From the NCBI GenBank assembly GCA_036675035.1, contig JAKFFO010000074.1:1-26948 (forward strand): DNA of 26,948 bases, written 5' to 3'. Numbering within the stretch: the first letter of the stretch is position 1; each line of letters starts with the position of its first letter. Shown piece by piece: positions 13,453 to 21,585 of this stretch. A program made the translations under genes and the position numbers. Source of the DNA: MESE01 sp036675035 (GTDB taxonomy: Bacteria; Pseudomonadota; Gammaproteobacteria; Burkholderiales; Burkholderiaceae_D). The notes beneath the pieces were generated by a model. The model saw nothing but the letters and a program-made list of their open reading frames with translations. It did no database searches and was not told the origin of the DNA.

Positions 13453-13983
13453 CTATTTCATATTGAACAGTTTCGCCAAAAGGCTCTTCGGTTTTTTTGG
13501 AAAATAGTTTTCCGCAGATTCGTTATAGTCGAGCAGAAAAACTTTATTCTCCAGTATCTTGATCACTCTTTCCTTGTCTTCTAGTCGTGCGCGCAATTCA
13601 TTGGTGACCTCGTCTTTCACTTTTCGCAACGTCGACTCCAGTGCCAGCACGTGTTCGAGTGATTTGATTCTTTCTTCCAGGATGTGGAGCTGGGCTTTTT
13701 CCGACGTGGTGCCGGTGCCGCTCGGCATCGGCGGCTGCGGATATTCCCATGCCTCAACCAGTTCTTCGAAATCGTCGACCTCCGAATGGCCCGAGGTTCG
13801 CGGCGGTGCGTGTTCTTCGTTAGTCAGCGCGCCATACACGCGCAACAGCTCCGACGTATCGATTACGGTCGCACCGTCATGCGTCACGGTCTTGCTGAGA
13901 CGCCCCTTGTCAATATCCCGGTACAGCGTTCGACGTGAGCGGCGCACCAGCTTCGCTGCTTCGGTAATTGTCACAAGAGCCAT
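13453..13983 (-). CDS. Helix-turn-helix / coiled-coil protein, plasmid-like
   Basis: 176 residues. The N-terminal 50 (LVTITEAAKLVRRSRRTLYR...GRLSKT) form an excisionase/MerR-like helix-turn-helix with the ITEAA start common to DNA-binding proteins. An acidic linker follows (about 55-92), then a coiled coil about 94-150 (heptads around LHILEERIKSLEHVL and LEDKERVIKILENKV) and a basic tail ending LLAKLFNMK. HTH plus long coiled coil recalls small regulators on plasmids and integrative elements. No mobility genes adjoin it. No strong ribosome binding site. Function not assigned. Confidence 0.75.
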   Translation of the reverse strand: MALVTITEAAKLVRRSRRTLYRDIDKGRLSKTVTHDGATVIDTSELLRVYGALTNEEHAPPRTSGHSEVDDFEELVEAWEYPQPPMPSGTGTTSEKAQLHILEERIKSLEHVLALESTLRKVKDEVTNELRARLEDKERVIKILENKVFLLDYNESAENYFPKKPKSLLAKLFNMK

Positions 13984-14203
13984 CTTTGCACTACATCATC
14001 TGTCTGTTGAGATTGCGGGATGCACGGTGGTGCATTGCCCGATCAATGCGTCAGACAATGAGTGTGTCGAGGTGTTCCGGGAACTGCGGTTAATTTGCGA
14101 CCGGAAATTCGCGACGAAATTTCAATTGCAAATCGGCGCGATTGCAGGTGCCGGCGCGTTATTTCCGACTATGCTTCAGCGGGCTGATGCGTGCCGGTGA
14201 CCG

Positions 14204-14836
14204 CTACTTGCCGCCGGTCTTCTTGACGGCGCGTCCGTAAGAAACGTATCCGGCAAAGCGTGGTGCATTGTCAATGTAAAGATTTTCAATTTCTTCGATG
14301 GCGAAGCCGCCTTGCTCGATATAGTGCCGAATCGGGCGATTCAGGTGGCAGCCGCCGGCAAGTGGTTTCCATACCGGCGTGAGCCGGTCCTGCCACTTGC
14401 TTACCGCCATGTCCGGCGCGCGCCCATGTTCGCAGAACACCAGGCGGCCATCATGTTTCAATACGCGGTGCATCTGGCGCAGTGCCAGGCGCCAGTCGGG
14501 AATCGTGCACAAGGTGAAGGTCAGCAACACGGTGTCGACGCTTTCATCCTCCAATGGAATCTGTTCACCGGGAAGGTCGAGCCATGTTACCGGGACCGGA
14601 GACCTGTCTGCATTGTGCCGCGCCTTCCGCCTCATCGAGGCCGACGGTTCAAGACCCCATACGAATTCAACCTTTTGCGGGTCATAGAGCGGGAGATTGA
14701 TGCCGGTGCCGATGCCGACTTCGAGCACCCGCCCGCGCGCAAGCCGAACCACTTTTTCCCGCAGATCCATTATCGGCCGTTGCGAACAGGCGACGTGAAT
14801 CAGGTACGGCAGGATTTTATCTTCATAGAAGCTCAC
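14204..14836 (-). CDS. Class I SAM-dependent methyltransferase
   Basis: 210 residues of the UbiE/Methyltransf_11 type. Motif I is VLEVGIGTGINLPLY; the acidic strand-2 region is WGLEPSASM; and the post-motif segments LLTFTLCTIPDW and LRQMHRVLKHDGRLVFCEHG are standard. I call a GTG start at 14836 because GGAGG lies 9 nt upstream and the protein then begins SFYEDKILPYLIHVAC, the usual start of this family; a longer frame exists but lacks that support. The substrate is not evident; similar proteins act on small molecules or lipids. It is alone between intergenic gaps. Confidence 0.87.
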   Translation of the reverse strand: MSFYEDKILPYLIHVACSQRPIMDLREKVVRLARGRVLEVGIGTGINLPLYDPQKVEFVWGLEPSASMRRKARHNADRSPVPVTWLDLPGEQIPLEDESVDTVLLTFTLCTIPDWRLALRQMHRVLKHDGRLVFCEHGRAPDMAVSKWQDRLTPVWKPLAGGCHLNRPIRHYIEQGGFAIEEIENLYIDNAPRFAGYVSYGRAVKKTGGK

Positions 14837-14999
14837 GCTTGACGTCCTCCGCAAAGGCCTTGAATTGTGGTCGATGCCTCGTTTCGACACAAGCCGAATG
14901 ATAATCGTGGCGCGCGGTTCCAGTACAGGCAAGCTGTTTCGATGCAAGCTGCAGCGACCAAAGTCCTATTGGAGATATGCCTGTGTAATGCGTGTTGAT

Positions 15000-16256
15000 T
15001 CAGCGCAGGGAGCGAAGCTGTTGTTCCAGCTCATCTGCCTTGATGGCAACTTTGGCAATGCGTTCATGCATTGCGCGAACGTCGAGTGAAACCGGACATG
15101 CAATTTGTTTGCCGGTCGGATTGACCAGCCGCGACCATCCGGATTCGACATCACATGCGGCGCCGGCTTGCTCATCGGCCTCGATGACCCGCTCGCCAAG
15201 TACCATGCCGTGTTGCGCCATGCTGTTTCGATAAAAACGGTGCAGCCGGTTCAGCGTTGCATTCGGTTGATAAAAAAGCAGCTCAAGACGCTCGAGCGGT
15301 TCCGCAGAATAATCATCGAGTAATCCCAGCGTAACGATGTCGCGCAGCGTATAACTGCTGAACCAGTCATTGATCGCGAACGCGTGAAGCTGGAACCGAT
15401 GAACCAGGCTGCGTGCAAGCATCGGCGCCAGTTTCGGCCGCTCCGCCAGCACCGGCAGTACGTGGCGGCGAGCAATCGCACGACTCTTCGGATGCGCGTC
15501 GAGCATATCCGCCAGAAGCGCCTGGCTGCGTTCGATTTGCGCGACCGCTTTCAGAAAACCATTCAGGCTGACCGATCCGGCCGCGGCCATTTGCCAGAAT
15601 CGGTGGTGGCGCGCCCACGCCTTGTAGGCTGTTTGCGCATCGCCTCTTTGCAGTGCGTGCACCGATTTTCCCAGATGCAGAAGACCGATCCTTGAAGCGA
15701 GCCCGAAATTCGGCGACAAGGCTTCCGCGTCGATCGGCATGTCTTCTGCATAAGCGGGAAAGTCGAGCATTGCGTCATAGCGTTCAAGCAAGCCGGCATT
15801 GACAACGGAATATGTTTCCAGCGGTGCCGGCCATTCCGCCAGATAGTTATGGCAGTCCTGCTTGCAATCGGCCAGTTTTGGCAGGTAGGCAGGCACCGGA
15901 TCGAGCAGGGTCGCGCGTATTTCGCGGTAGCGATCCAATTTGTCCTGCCGCTTTTTGCGGGCATCGGCCAGGATCGCATGATGGGCTCGTACCATCGCGC
16001 CGGCAAGCGCGACCGCGTTTTCATTTCGTGCATCGAATGCCAGCAACGCATGATAGCCATTCCGGCCGTCCGGCGCGGCAAGGCCCGGATAATCCAGCCA
16101 CGCTTGCGCGGAGCGATCCAGCGGTTCGTCGAAGCGGTTGATCAGGAAAACGACAAGAGCAGCCGACATCAGAACGGCCAGCATGATGCCGATTGCTTTG
16201 AGTATCTGGTGAAAGCAGCGGCGACGGCGTGTCGAAGTGAAAGTGGATATCGGCAT
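15000..16256 (-). CDS. Membrane-anchored protein of unknown function
   Basis: 418 residues. One N-terminal transmembrane helix (about 19-41, ending VVFLINRF) follows a cluster of arginines, so the rest probably faces the periplasm. The soluble part is mainly helical, with NGYHALLAFDA near its start and two cysteines (CKQDC) mid-protein; I recognise this as a type of hypothetical protein found in Burkholderiales but no domain name. The ATG at 16256 has GGAG 10 nt upstream, preferred over a GTG 33 nt earlier. It lies 53 nt after the small secreted protein on the same strand, so the two are likely one operon. Confidence 0.75.
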   Translation of the reverse strand: MPISTFTSTRRRRCFHQILKAIGIMLAVLMSAALVVFLINRFDEPLDRSAQAWLDYPGLAAPDGRNGYHALLAFDARNENAVALAGAMVRAHHAILADARKKRQDKLDRYREIRATLLDPVPAYLPKLADCKQDCHNYLAEWPAPLETYSVVNAGLLERYDAMLDFPAYAEDMPIDAEALSPNFGLASRIGLLHLGKSVHALQRGDAQTAYKAWARHHRFWQMAAAGSVSLNGFLKAVAQIERSQALLADMLDAHPKSRAIARRHVLPVLAERPKLAPMLARSLVHRFQLHAFAINDWFSSYTLRDIVTLGLLDDYSAEPLERLELLFYQPNATLNRLHRFYRNSMAQHGMVLGERVIEADEQAGAACDVESGWSRLVNPTGKQIACPVSLDVRAMHERIAKVAIKADELEQQLRSLR

Positions 16257-16309
16257 CGATGGACTCCGGCTGCTTGATCGTGGCTGCACTTGAAATGTAC
16301 TCGTCTACT

Positions 16310-16660
16310 TTATCGGCTTGACCAGTCGAACCCGTCGCACCAGGCGCTTTGGTAGGCTGGATGCGCGCATATTCCTTTGCCATTCTGCGGTGAAATGTCA
16401 AAGCGTCGGTTGCCGCAGCCGCTGTTGAAAGCGATTGTTTTGCGCCGAAGCTTTTTGCCCATTGCGTTGACGTCGGAATGGGCATAGCCGGACACGCCGG
16501 CCGAGAGCAAGATTTTGTGGCGCTTGTATTCGGCCAGGTCGCTTTCAAGTGCGCTGGCCTGGACCACGCATTGCCTGAAGGCGGCGAGATCCTTGCCGCC
16601 AGAGGCATGCGCGATCGACGCGAATAGGATCAAAAGCGGAACAATGCGGAGCCAGAACAT
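16310..16660 (-). CDS. Small secreted protein of unknown function
   Basis: 116 residues with a clear signal peptide (MFWLRIVPLLILFASIAHA-SG) and four cysteines in the mature part, which suggests disulphide bonds in the periplasm. A perfect AGGAGG lies 6 nt before the ATG and fixes the start. It is upstream of, and probably co-transcribed with, the membrane-anchored protein. A competing frame on the same strand overlaps its 3' half but lacks a ribosome binding site. No family recognised. Confidence 0.75.
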   Translation of the reverse strand: MFWLRIVPLLILFASIAHASGGKDLAAFRQCVVQASALESDLAEYKRHKILLSAGVSGYAHSDVNAMGKKLRRKTIAFNSGCGNRRFDISPQNGKGICAHPAYQSAWCDGFDWSSR

Positions 16661-16937
16661 GGGGATTCCTCCTGAGCGAGACGATAACGCTCGCGGCACA
16701 CCGGGCTTGCGCTATCTCTGCAAACTATGGGCAAGAACTTGGCGCGCCCAGTTTTCCAAAGTGACGCTTGCAAGGATGAAACGGTGTCGACTGGCACAGA
16801 GGGTTAAATACAAGGGATTAAGTACGAGGCGCCGGCGAAACTGGCACGGCGTGGTTCACGCTGCAAGCGTTGGCTGCCGCCGGCGATCTCGTTACATCGA
16901 GCCGCTGCCGTGCGAGATGCGCCGCCTCGATCGTCAT
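16661..16937. other. Intergenic, no gene seen
   Basis: 277 nt between two minus-strand genes. No ORF with a start signal and no clear terminator; it should contain the promoter for the small secreted protein. Confidence 0.5.
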
Positions 16938-17549
16938 TCAATCCGCAGTTTCGGCGAGCCAGTCGTCGCGGGTATATGCATAGGCTGGAAACGCTTCATC
17001 CAGCGACACTTCGCGTTTCAGCAGGCGCCGGGCAAGAACTGTGAGCGCAACCAGATCGTTCCTGCTCCGGATTTCGACCGGCGCGCATAACTCGACCAGC
17101 CGGTGCATCGGTGTCCAGCTCGAACGCATGAAAGGCGCAATCCGGAAATCCGCTGCGCGACTCAGCCGCCGGCGCAGTGTCTCCCGTGCTTCGGCTTGCC
17201 CGGCGCCGGACAGATCGACCCGGGATCCCTGCGGCTTATTGCGGCGCGAACGCCCGACTTTCGTTGTCAGTTGCGCTATGGTGAATGCCGCCGGCTCGGC
17301 TTGCGGCATGCACCGTTCGACTTCGTCTCGCACCATTTTGTCGTAGGCGTAGCGCGGATGGATCCATGACAGCATCACGCGGTAATCATTCACGATGAAG
17401 ACGGCGTCATTCCACCAGGTCAGCCGGTCCGGATCGGGATTATCGAACGCATACGGGGCGATGATTCCGTGTTCGAAGCGGCTGCCGCGTTTGTGCCGGT
17501 GAAATAGTTTTGCGGCGATACGCAAGCGTTCCCGATGCCGGTTTTTCAT
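16938..17549 (-). CDS. Hypothetical protein, 203 residues
   Basis: Soluble, strongly basic protein without signal peptide or membrane segment. Distinct blocks are LTWWNDAVFIVNDYRVMLSWIHPRYAYD (only the aromatic pattern is noteworthy), a basic central part SRRNKPQGSR, and a C-terminal helix-rich segment ending AYTRDDWLAETAD. Codon use matches the surrounding genes, which supports it as real. No ribosome binding site is clear. No family recognised and no function proposed. Confidence 0.6.
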   Translation of the reverse strand: MKNRHRERLRIAAKLFHRHKRGSRFEHGIIAPYAFDNPDPDRLTWWNDAVFIVNDYRVMLSWIHPRYAYDKMVRDEVERCMPQAEPAAFTIAQLTTKVGRSRRNKPQGSRVDLSGAGQAEARETLRRRLSRAADFRIAPFMRSSWTPMHRLVELCAPVEIRSRNDLVALTVLARRLLKREVSLDEAFPAYAYTRDDWLAETAD

Positions 17550-17625
17550 GATGCTGAAGCAGGTTTATAGACGGCAAACGACGCAATGCGAATACGATGT
17601 CCGCGATTGCAGCTGCCTCCGGTAT

Positions 17626-18171
17626 CTACCACCACGATGGCTTCCTGTCGCGTCCGTCGACCAGTGTTTGCAGCCATGCGCGAACCGCGGGAATTATCGT
17701 GCGCACTTCATCGAACGAGACCTGGTGCCAGGCACGAGTGACGCGGTATCCCGGCTTGGCGCCTGACAATATTCTGCTGTACAGAACATATTGTTCAGGA
17801 TGGATGCCTGATACGAAAAAATCGTCGCCACGCTGGATCGCTTCGCGCAACCCCGGAATTTCCGTCAGTGAGGAAATGGCGGCGTGCACCACGCATTTTT
17901 CGTTATCACCGGTCTGCGGTCCGGGCAGCAGAACATGGTTTTCAATAGTTTCATGGTCATTCGAGATGGTTGCCATCGTAACCGCAGGCAGCCAGCGATA
18001 CCGGAGAACGGTGTCTCCCTTCTTGTATCCGGCCAGCTCGCGATCTATCCAGTCAACCGCGTCCGGCCTTCCCGCTTCAACGAATACGCTCCTGGCATCC
18101 TTCAGCGCGTCGGCAAGCGCGGCGCCGTCTTCCATCAGGCCGGCAAAAAAGGTTTTATGCAAATCTTCCAT
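17626..18171 (-). CDS. AbiTii-like protein (tentative)
   Basis: 181 residues, soluble. Residues about 14-75 read ALADALKDAR ... DWIDRELAGYKKGD ... LRYRW, which resembles the AbiTii domain pattern (A..LA..L, then W..KEL.GY, then YR) of proteins linked to abortive infection. The C-terminal part (HAAISSLTEIPGLREAI, then VRAWLQTLV) is also compatible. I chose ATG 18171, the first methionine; upstream TTG and GTG codons are possible. No toxin or partner gene adjoins it. The domain match is a recollection of a pattern, not a search result, so the family call is weak while the ORF itself looks real. Confidence 0.5.
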   Translation of the reverse strand: MEDLHKTFFAGLMEDGAALADALKDARSVFVEAGRPDAVDWIDRELAGYKKGDTVLRYRWLPAVTMATISNDHETIENHVLLPGPQTGDNEKCVVHAAISSLTEIPGLREAIQRGDDFFVSGIHPEQYVLYSRILSGAKPGYRVTRAWHQVSFDEVRTIIPAVRAWLQTLVDGRDRKPSWW

Positions 18172-18531
18172 ATTCACATGATCGATCGTTTGGAAAATGC
18201 GCAACTGTCGTTACGCGTCCCGGGCACACTGCCTGCATTATCCACGCTTCCCCGTCGACAAAGGGCGGTATTCGCAAATCACAAGGGTTCGGCATGCCGC
18301 GTTGCCGATTCAAATTTGGCGCATGGCCGTGGCAGAAAGAATGTTGAACGGACGTAAACGCGGGATCGGGTTAGTGCTTCGATTGTCAGTGCTGCGATTT
18401 TATCAATCCTTGCCAGCGCCCGGCCGGGCCATATCCAGAGAATCTAACCCCGGCATGCACTGTTGTGCGTTTCATGCATACGGATACGCAGCAAGATTGG
18501 CGGTTCGGGCCATCTCCGCTACACTTGCCGC
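18172..18531. other. 360-nt divergent intergenic region
   Basis: No gene seen. Carries the sigma-factor promoter at its right end. Small ORFs here lack start signals. Confidence 0.5.
18497..18525 (+). promoter_or_regulatory. Promoter of the ECF sigma gene, apparently leaderless
   Basis: TTGGCG (18497-18502), 17-nt spacer, TACACT (18520-18525). The ATG starts 7 nt after the -10 box, so the first transcribed base would be at or next to the A of ATG, consistent with the absence of a ribosome binding site. Confidence 0.5.
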
Positions 18532-19131
18532 ATGGATAAAACTTGGTCCGACGAAATGTTGATGGAACGTTACCGGGACGGCGATCTGGCGTCGTTCAAG
18601 GAACTCTATCAACGTCACAGCCGGGGCTTGTACCAATTCATTTACTGGCGTTCGCCGCGCAAGGACTGGGTCGACGAAATTGCGCAAGATACCTGGGCCA
18701 GCCTGCACGGCGCACGGGAGCGTTATCAGGTGCAATCGGGCTTTCGTACCTACCTGTATCAAATCGCGCGTAACCGTCTCATCGACCTGTTGCGACAGCA
18801 TCAGGATCTGTTGGCGAGCGATATGGGAACGGGCGACGATGATGACGCAAGCACATTCGAACACCTGGCCGATCAGAGACAGGATGGCGTATCGCCTGAA
18901 TCCGCGCTCGATGAAAAACAACAGGCCGCCGATTTACATGCGGCAATCCGCAGCTTGCCCGGCGAACAGCGCGAAGCGCTCATCATGCAACAGTTCAACG
19001 GCATGAGCCTGGAAGAAATTGCGGTGATGACCGGAGTGCCGGCTGAAACGGTAAAGAGCCGGCTGCGCTATGCAATGCGCAAGCTGCGCCAAAAACTTTG
19101 CGACGTCACGGTACAGGAGGCAGACGCGTGA
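18532..19131 (+). CDS. ECF-subfamily RNA polymerase sigma factor
   Basis: 199 residues. Sigma region 2 (about 15-85) has ASFKELYQRHSRGLYQFIY, DEIAQDTW and FRTYLYQIARNRLIDLLR. Region 4 (about 140-190) has LPGEQREALIMQQFNGMSLEEIA and GVPAETVKSRLRYAMRKLRQKL, the -35 binding helix-turn-helix. An acidic linker (GDDDDASTFEHLAD) separates them. Directs polymerase to a specific, here unknown, regulon. No ribosome binding site precedes the ATG, and a promoter lies immediately upstream. The stop overlaps the start of the putative anti-sigma gene (GTGA), the usual arrangement for a sigma/anti-sigma pair. Confidence 0.93.
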   Translation: MDKTWSDEMLMERYRDGDLASFKELYQRHSRGLYQFIYWRSPRKDWVDEIAQDTWASLHGARERYQVQSGFRTYLYQIARNRLIDLLRQHQDLLASDMGTGDDDDASTFEHLADQRQDGVSPESALDEKQQAADLHAAIRSLPGEQREALIMQQFNGMSLEEIAVMTGVPAETVKSRLRYAMRKLRQKLCDVTVQEADA

Positions 19132-20090
19132 CTTCACATGACCACAACCCGCGGGACGACATCGAGTTCGATCTTTTCCTGAAGCGCGAAGGCGAGCTGG
19201 CGCAACGCCTGCAGGCGCTCGCACAACCGGCGCCATCGGCCGCACTCGACGCCGCGATCCTGGCAGAAGCCGAAAGCAATCTGTCCCGCTCCGTCCGGCT
19301 GTCGCGCAATGAATCGCACGATTCAGCGAACGGCGCCGCGAACGATGCCGCCATGCCGGGAACGGCGCATGTCCGGCCGGCATTTCTTCGCCGTTGGCAA
19401 ATGCCGATCGGGCTTGCCGCAAGCTTGCTGGTGGCCGTGCTGGTTGCGCTTCAGTGGCAGGGACAGGCTGCGATCGACGCACCGCTGCAGATCGCACAGG
19501 CACCGCAGGAACAGACACCGGTTTTCGAATCGCGGGCTGAACCGATCGTCGAACCGCGCGCTGAACCAAAACCAATTGCACCGCCGCAACCGGATGCATC
19601 TTCCGATACCGAACCTGCATCCGCTGGCAATCCGTTTGCGCGCGAACGGCAAGCGCGGCAGCCGGTGGCACGCTCTGCCGTACGTTCGATTGCACCACCG
19701 GTCGCGATCGCCCAAGCTGAAATTCCGGATCAAGAGACGCGCGAGATACATTCCGCCGCCGCTACTGACGCCCCGGCCGCGGCAGCGGCTCCTCCGGTTC
19801 AGATCGCGCAGGCAGATAGCCCAGATGTGCAGGAGCGGATGATGATGTCGCCGGCGCCTGCAGCCACCGCGGTTGCCCCGCGTACGGCTGCGCCGCGAGC
19901 CGGTCAGAGCCAGACCGAGCCGGGCGCAAAACATCCGGCCAAACCCTGGCTGGCATTGATCGAAGAATTGCTGAAGGCGGACTTGCGACGCGACGCGCTG
20001 GACGAATGGAAACAATTCCGAAAAAGCTACCCGCGCTATGACGTGCCTGAAAAGCTGAAAAAAGAGTTGGACCGTTTGGCAGAGAAGTAA
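19128..20090 (+). CDS. Putative membrane-bound anti-sigma factor with proline/alanine-rich periplasmic region
   Basis: 320 residues. Begins at GTG 19128, with AGGAGG 7 nt upstream and GTGA overlap with the sigma gene stop. Residues 1-85 are a helical cytoplasmic segment expected to hold the sigma factor; one transmembrane helix lies at about 92-113 (MPIGLAASLLVAVLVAL). The rest is a low-complexity Pro/Ala/Gln region in which the short motif IAQA recurs at 122, 194 and 226. A compact C-terminal domain follows (about 270-320, KPWLALIEELLKADLRRDAL then FRKSYPRYDVPEKLKKEL), helical and TPR-like. No zinc-finger HxxxCxxC motif is seen. The role is inferred from position and topology. Confidence 0.8.
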   Translation: MTSHDHNPRDDIEFDLFLKREGELAQRLQALAQPAPSAALDAAILAEAESNLSRSVRLSRNESHDSANGAANDAAMPGTAHVRPAFLRRWQMPIGLAASLLVAVLVALQWQGQAAIDAPLQIAQAPQEQTPVFESRAEPIVEPRAEPKPIAPPQPDASSDTEPASAGNPFARERQARQPVARSAVRSIAPPVAIAQAEIPDQETREIHSAAATDAPAAAAAPPVQIAQADSPDVQERMMMSPAPAATAVAPRTAAPRAGQSQTEPGAKHPAKPWLALIEELLKADLRRDALDEWKQFRKSYPRYDVPEKLKKELDRLAEK

Positions 20091-20112
20091 ACGGAAACAC
20101 AGGCTTTCAGGT

Positions 20113-20322
20113 TCAGGCTGCAAACAGCGCCTGGATTTTTCCCGGCTCCTTCGCGGATACGGTTGCATCCATGGCTGCCGTAGTACCATAACTAAGCCTG
20201 CCGCCGGCATTCGAGATCTGTTCAGCCATCAAATGCCGCGGCAGCCGCATTAGGGTGTCCTGGCAATCTCCGTCGTCATATCCATATTCTTCAAACTCCA
20301 CGGTCGCGGAGCTGATTTGCAT
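20113..20322 (-). CDS. Doubtful small ORF, 69 residues
   Basis: An open frame from ATG 20322 in the 307-nt gap between the anti-sigma and lrgA genes. It has an acidic start (FEEYGYDDGD) and no signal peptide, no ribosome binding site and no recognised family. Third-position composition is not clearly coding. Listed because nothing else explains the gap. Confidence 0.3.
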   Translation of the reverse strand: MQISSATVEFEEYGYDDGDCQDTLMRLPRHLMAEQISNAGGRLSYGTTAAMDATVSAKEPGKIQALFAA

Positions 20323-20397
20323 GAGAAGGTCGGGTCAATCGGACACATTGCACCGGTTTAACACCATTCATTGCGAACCATTTTCGGGGCCGTCAAA

Positions 20398-20730
20398 ATG
20401 ATCAATACTCTTGCGACTTTGCTGGTGTTTCAGACCATCGGTGAAGGATTGGCATACGCGTTTTCGTTGCCGGTTCCGGGCCCGGTCATCGGCATGGTGC
20501 TGCTGTTCGTCTACTTGATGGTCAAGAAGAATGCGGCACAGGCGCTCGCGCCGGTATCGCTGGAACTGCTCAAGCATCTTTCGCTGCTGTTCATTCCCGC
20601 CGGCGTCGGCATCATGGTCCATGCGCAGCGGGTTGCCGCCGAATGGCTGCCGATCGTGACGGCGCTGCTTGCCAGCACGATCGTATCGATCGCGGTCACC
20701 GCGCTCGTCGTAAAGTGGCTGCAGAAATGA
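20398..20730 (+). CDS. lrgA: LrgA/CidA family membrane protein
   Basis: 110 residues, four hydrophobic segments, with the family's PVPGPVIGMVLLF block near residue 25 and LLFIPAGVGIM at about 64-74. Holin-like protein of the Lrg/Cid system; in other bacteria these control murein hydrolase activity or carry pyruvate and other small metabolites. The ATG lacks a strong ribosome binding site. Its stop overlaps the lrgB start (ATGA), so the pair is translationally coupled. Confidence 0.92.
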   Translation: MINTLATLLVFQTIGEGLAYAFSLPVPGPVIGMVLLFVYLMVKKNAAQALAPVSLELLKHLSLLFIPAGVGIMVHAQRVAAEWLPIVTALLASTIVSIAVTALVVKWLQK

Positions 20731-21452
20731 AGCCGGAGCTCAATGAAATCTGGGTCTATCTGTCGGCGTCGCCGCTGCTGGGTTTGACGGCAACGCTGCT
20801 CGCCTACCAGCTCGCGTATACAATCTATGCGCGCACAAAATTCAATCCGCTGGCCAATCCGGTTGCAATTGCGGTCGCTATTCTGGTGCTGGTCCTGGTC
20901 GTTACCAATACGCCTTATCGCGCATACTTCGACGGCGCCCAGTTCGTGCATTTCCTGCTCGGCCCGGCCACCGTGGCGCTGGCCATCCCGCTGTATCAGA
21001 ACCTCGAAAAATTGAAACGCAACTGGTTCGCATTGTCGGCCGGGGTTGTGCTGGGCAGCGCGGCAGCAATTGCGACAGCAATGGGAATCGCGTGGCTGCT
21101 GGGCGCGTCGCCCGCCACCATCCTTTCGATTGCGCCCAAGTCAGTGACCACGCCTATTGCGATGGGCATCGCGGAGAAAACCGGAGGTTTGCCGTCGCTG
21201 ACGGCGGTGCTGGTCATCAGTACCGGCATTCTCGGCGCCACGCTGGCGCGCGGCATCCTGAACTTGCTGAAGATCAGCGACCACGGCATTCGCGGCTTTG
21301 CGCTGGGCGTCACGGCGCACGGCATCGGTACCGCGCGCGCATTCCAGGTCAGCGCGGAAATGGGCGCGTTTTCCGGATTGGCGATGGGCGTGTCGGGCGT
21401 GCTGACTGCGTTATTGCTGCCGCTTGCGTTGAAGTTGTTCGGGATGTTTTGA
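20727..21452 (+). CDS. lrgB: LrgB family membrane protein
   Basis: 241 residues with about seven to eight hydrophobic segments. Diagnostic blocks are the central LLGPATVALAIPLY, APKSVTTPIAMGIAEKTGG and GVTAHGIGTARAFQ, all nearly invariant in LrgB/YohK proteins. Acts with LrgA in the inner membrane. ATGA overlap with lrgA; no regulator of LytR or LysR type is adjacent, so its control is not visible here. Confidence 0.94.
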   Translation: MKPELNEIWVYLSASPLLGLTATLLAYQLAYTIYARTKFNPLANPVAIAVAILVLVLVVTNTPYRAYFDGAQFVHFLLGPATVALAIPLYQNLEKLKRNWFALSAGVVLGSAAAIATAMGIAWLLGASPATILSIAPKSVTTPIAMGIAEKTGGLPSLTAVLVISTGILGATLARGILNLLKISDHGIRGFALGVTAHGIGTARAFQVSAEMGAFSGLAMGVSGVLTALLLPLALKLFGMF

Positions 21453-21585
21453 TTCTCATGACCAGCGATAAAGAGTGCTTTTCCCGCGGAAAACGCAACG
21501 AGACCGTTAGCCGCTCTTACTGAAAATATCCATTGTTCGGAAAAAATGTATCCTTGCTATTTTTTTAACGAATTATTGGCAAAAT

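Noticed and set aside
14015..14036. Small palindrome TGCACGGTGGTGCA before the HTH gene
   Set aside because: Five-base stem only; likely to occur by chance in such sequence.
16021..16608. 195-residue ORF overlapping the small secreted protein and the membrane protein
   Set aside because: Spans two genes with better starts (AGGAGG and GGAG) and has no start signal of its own.
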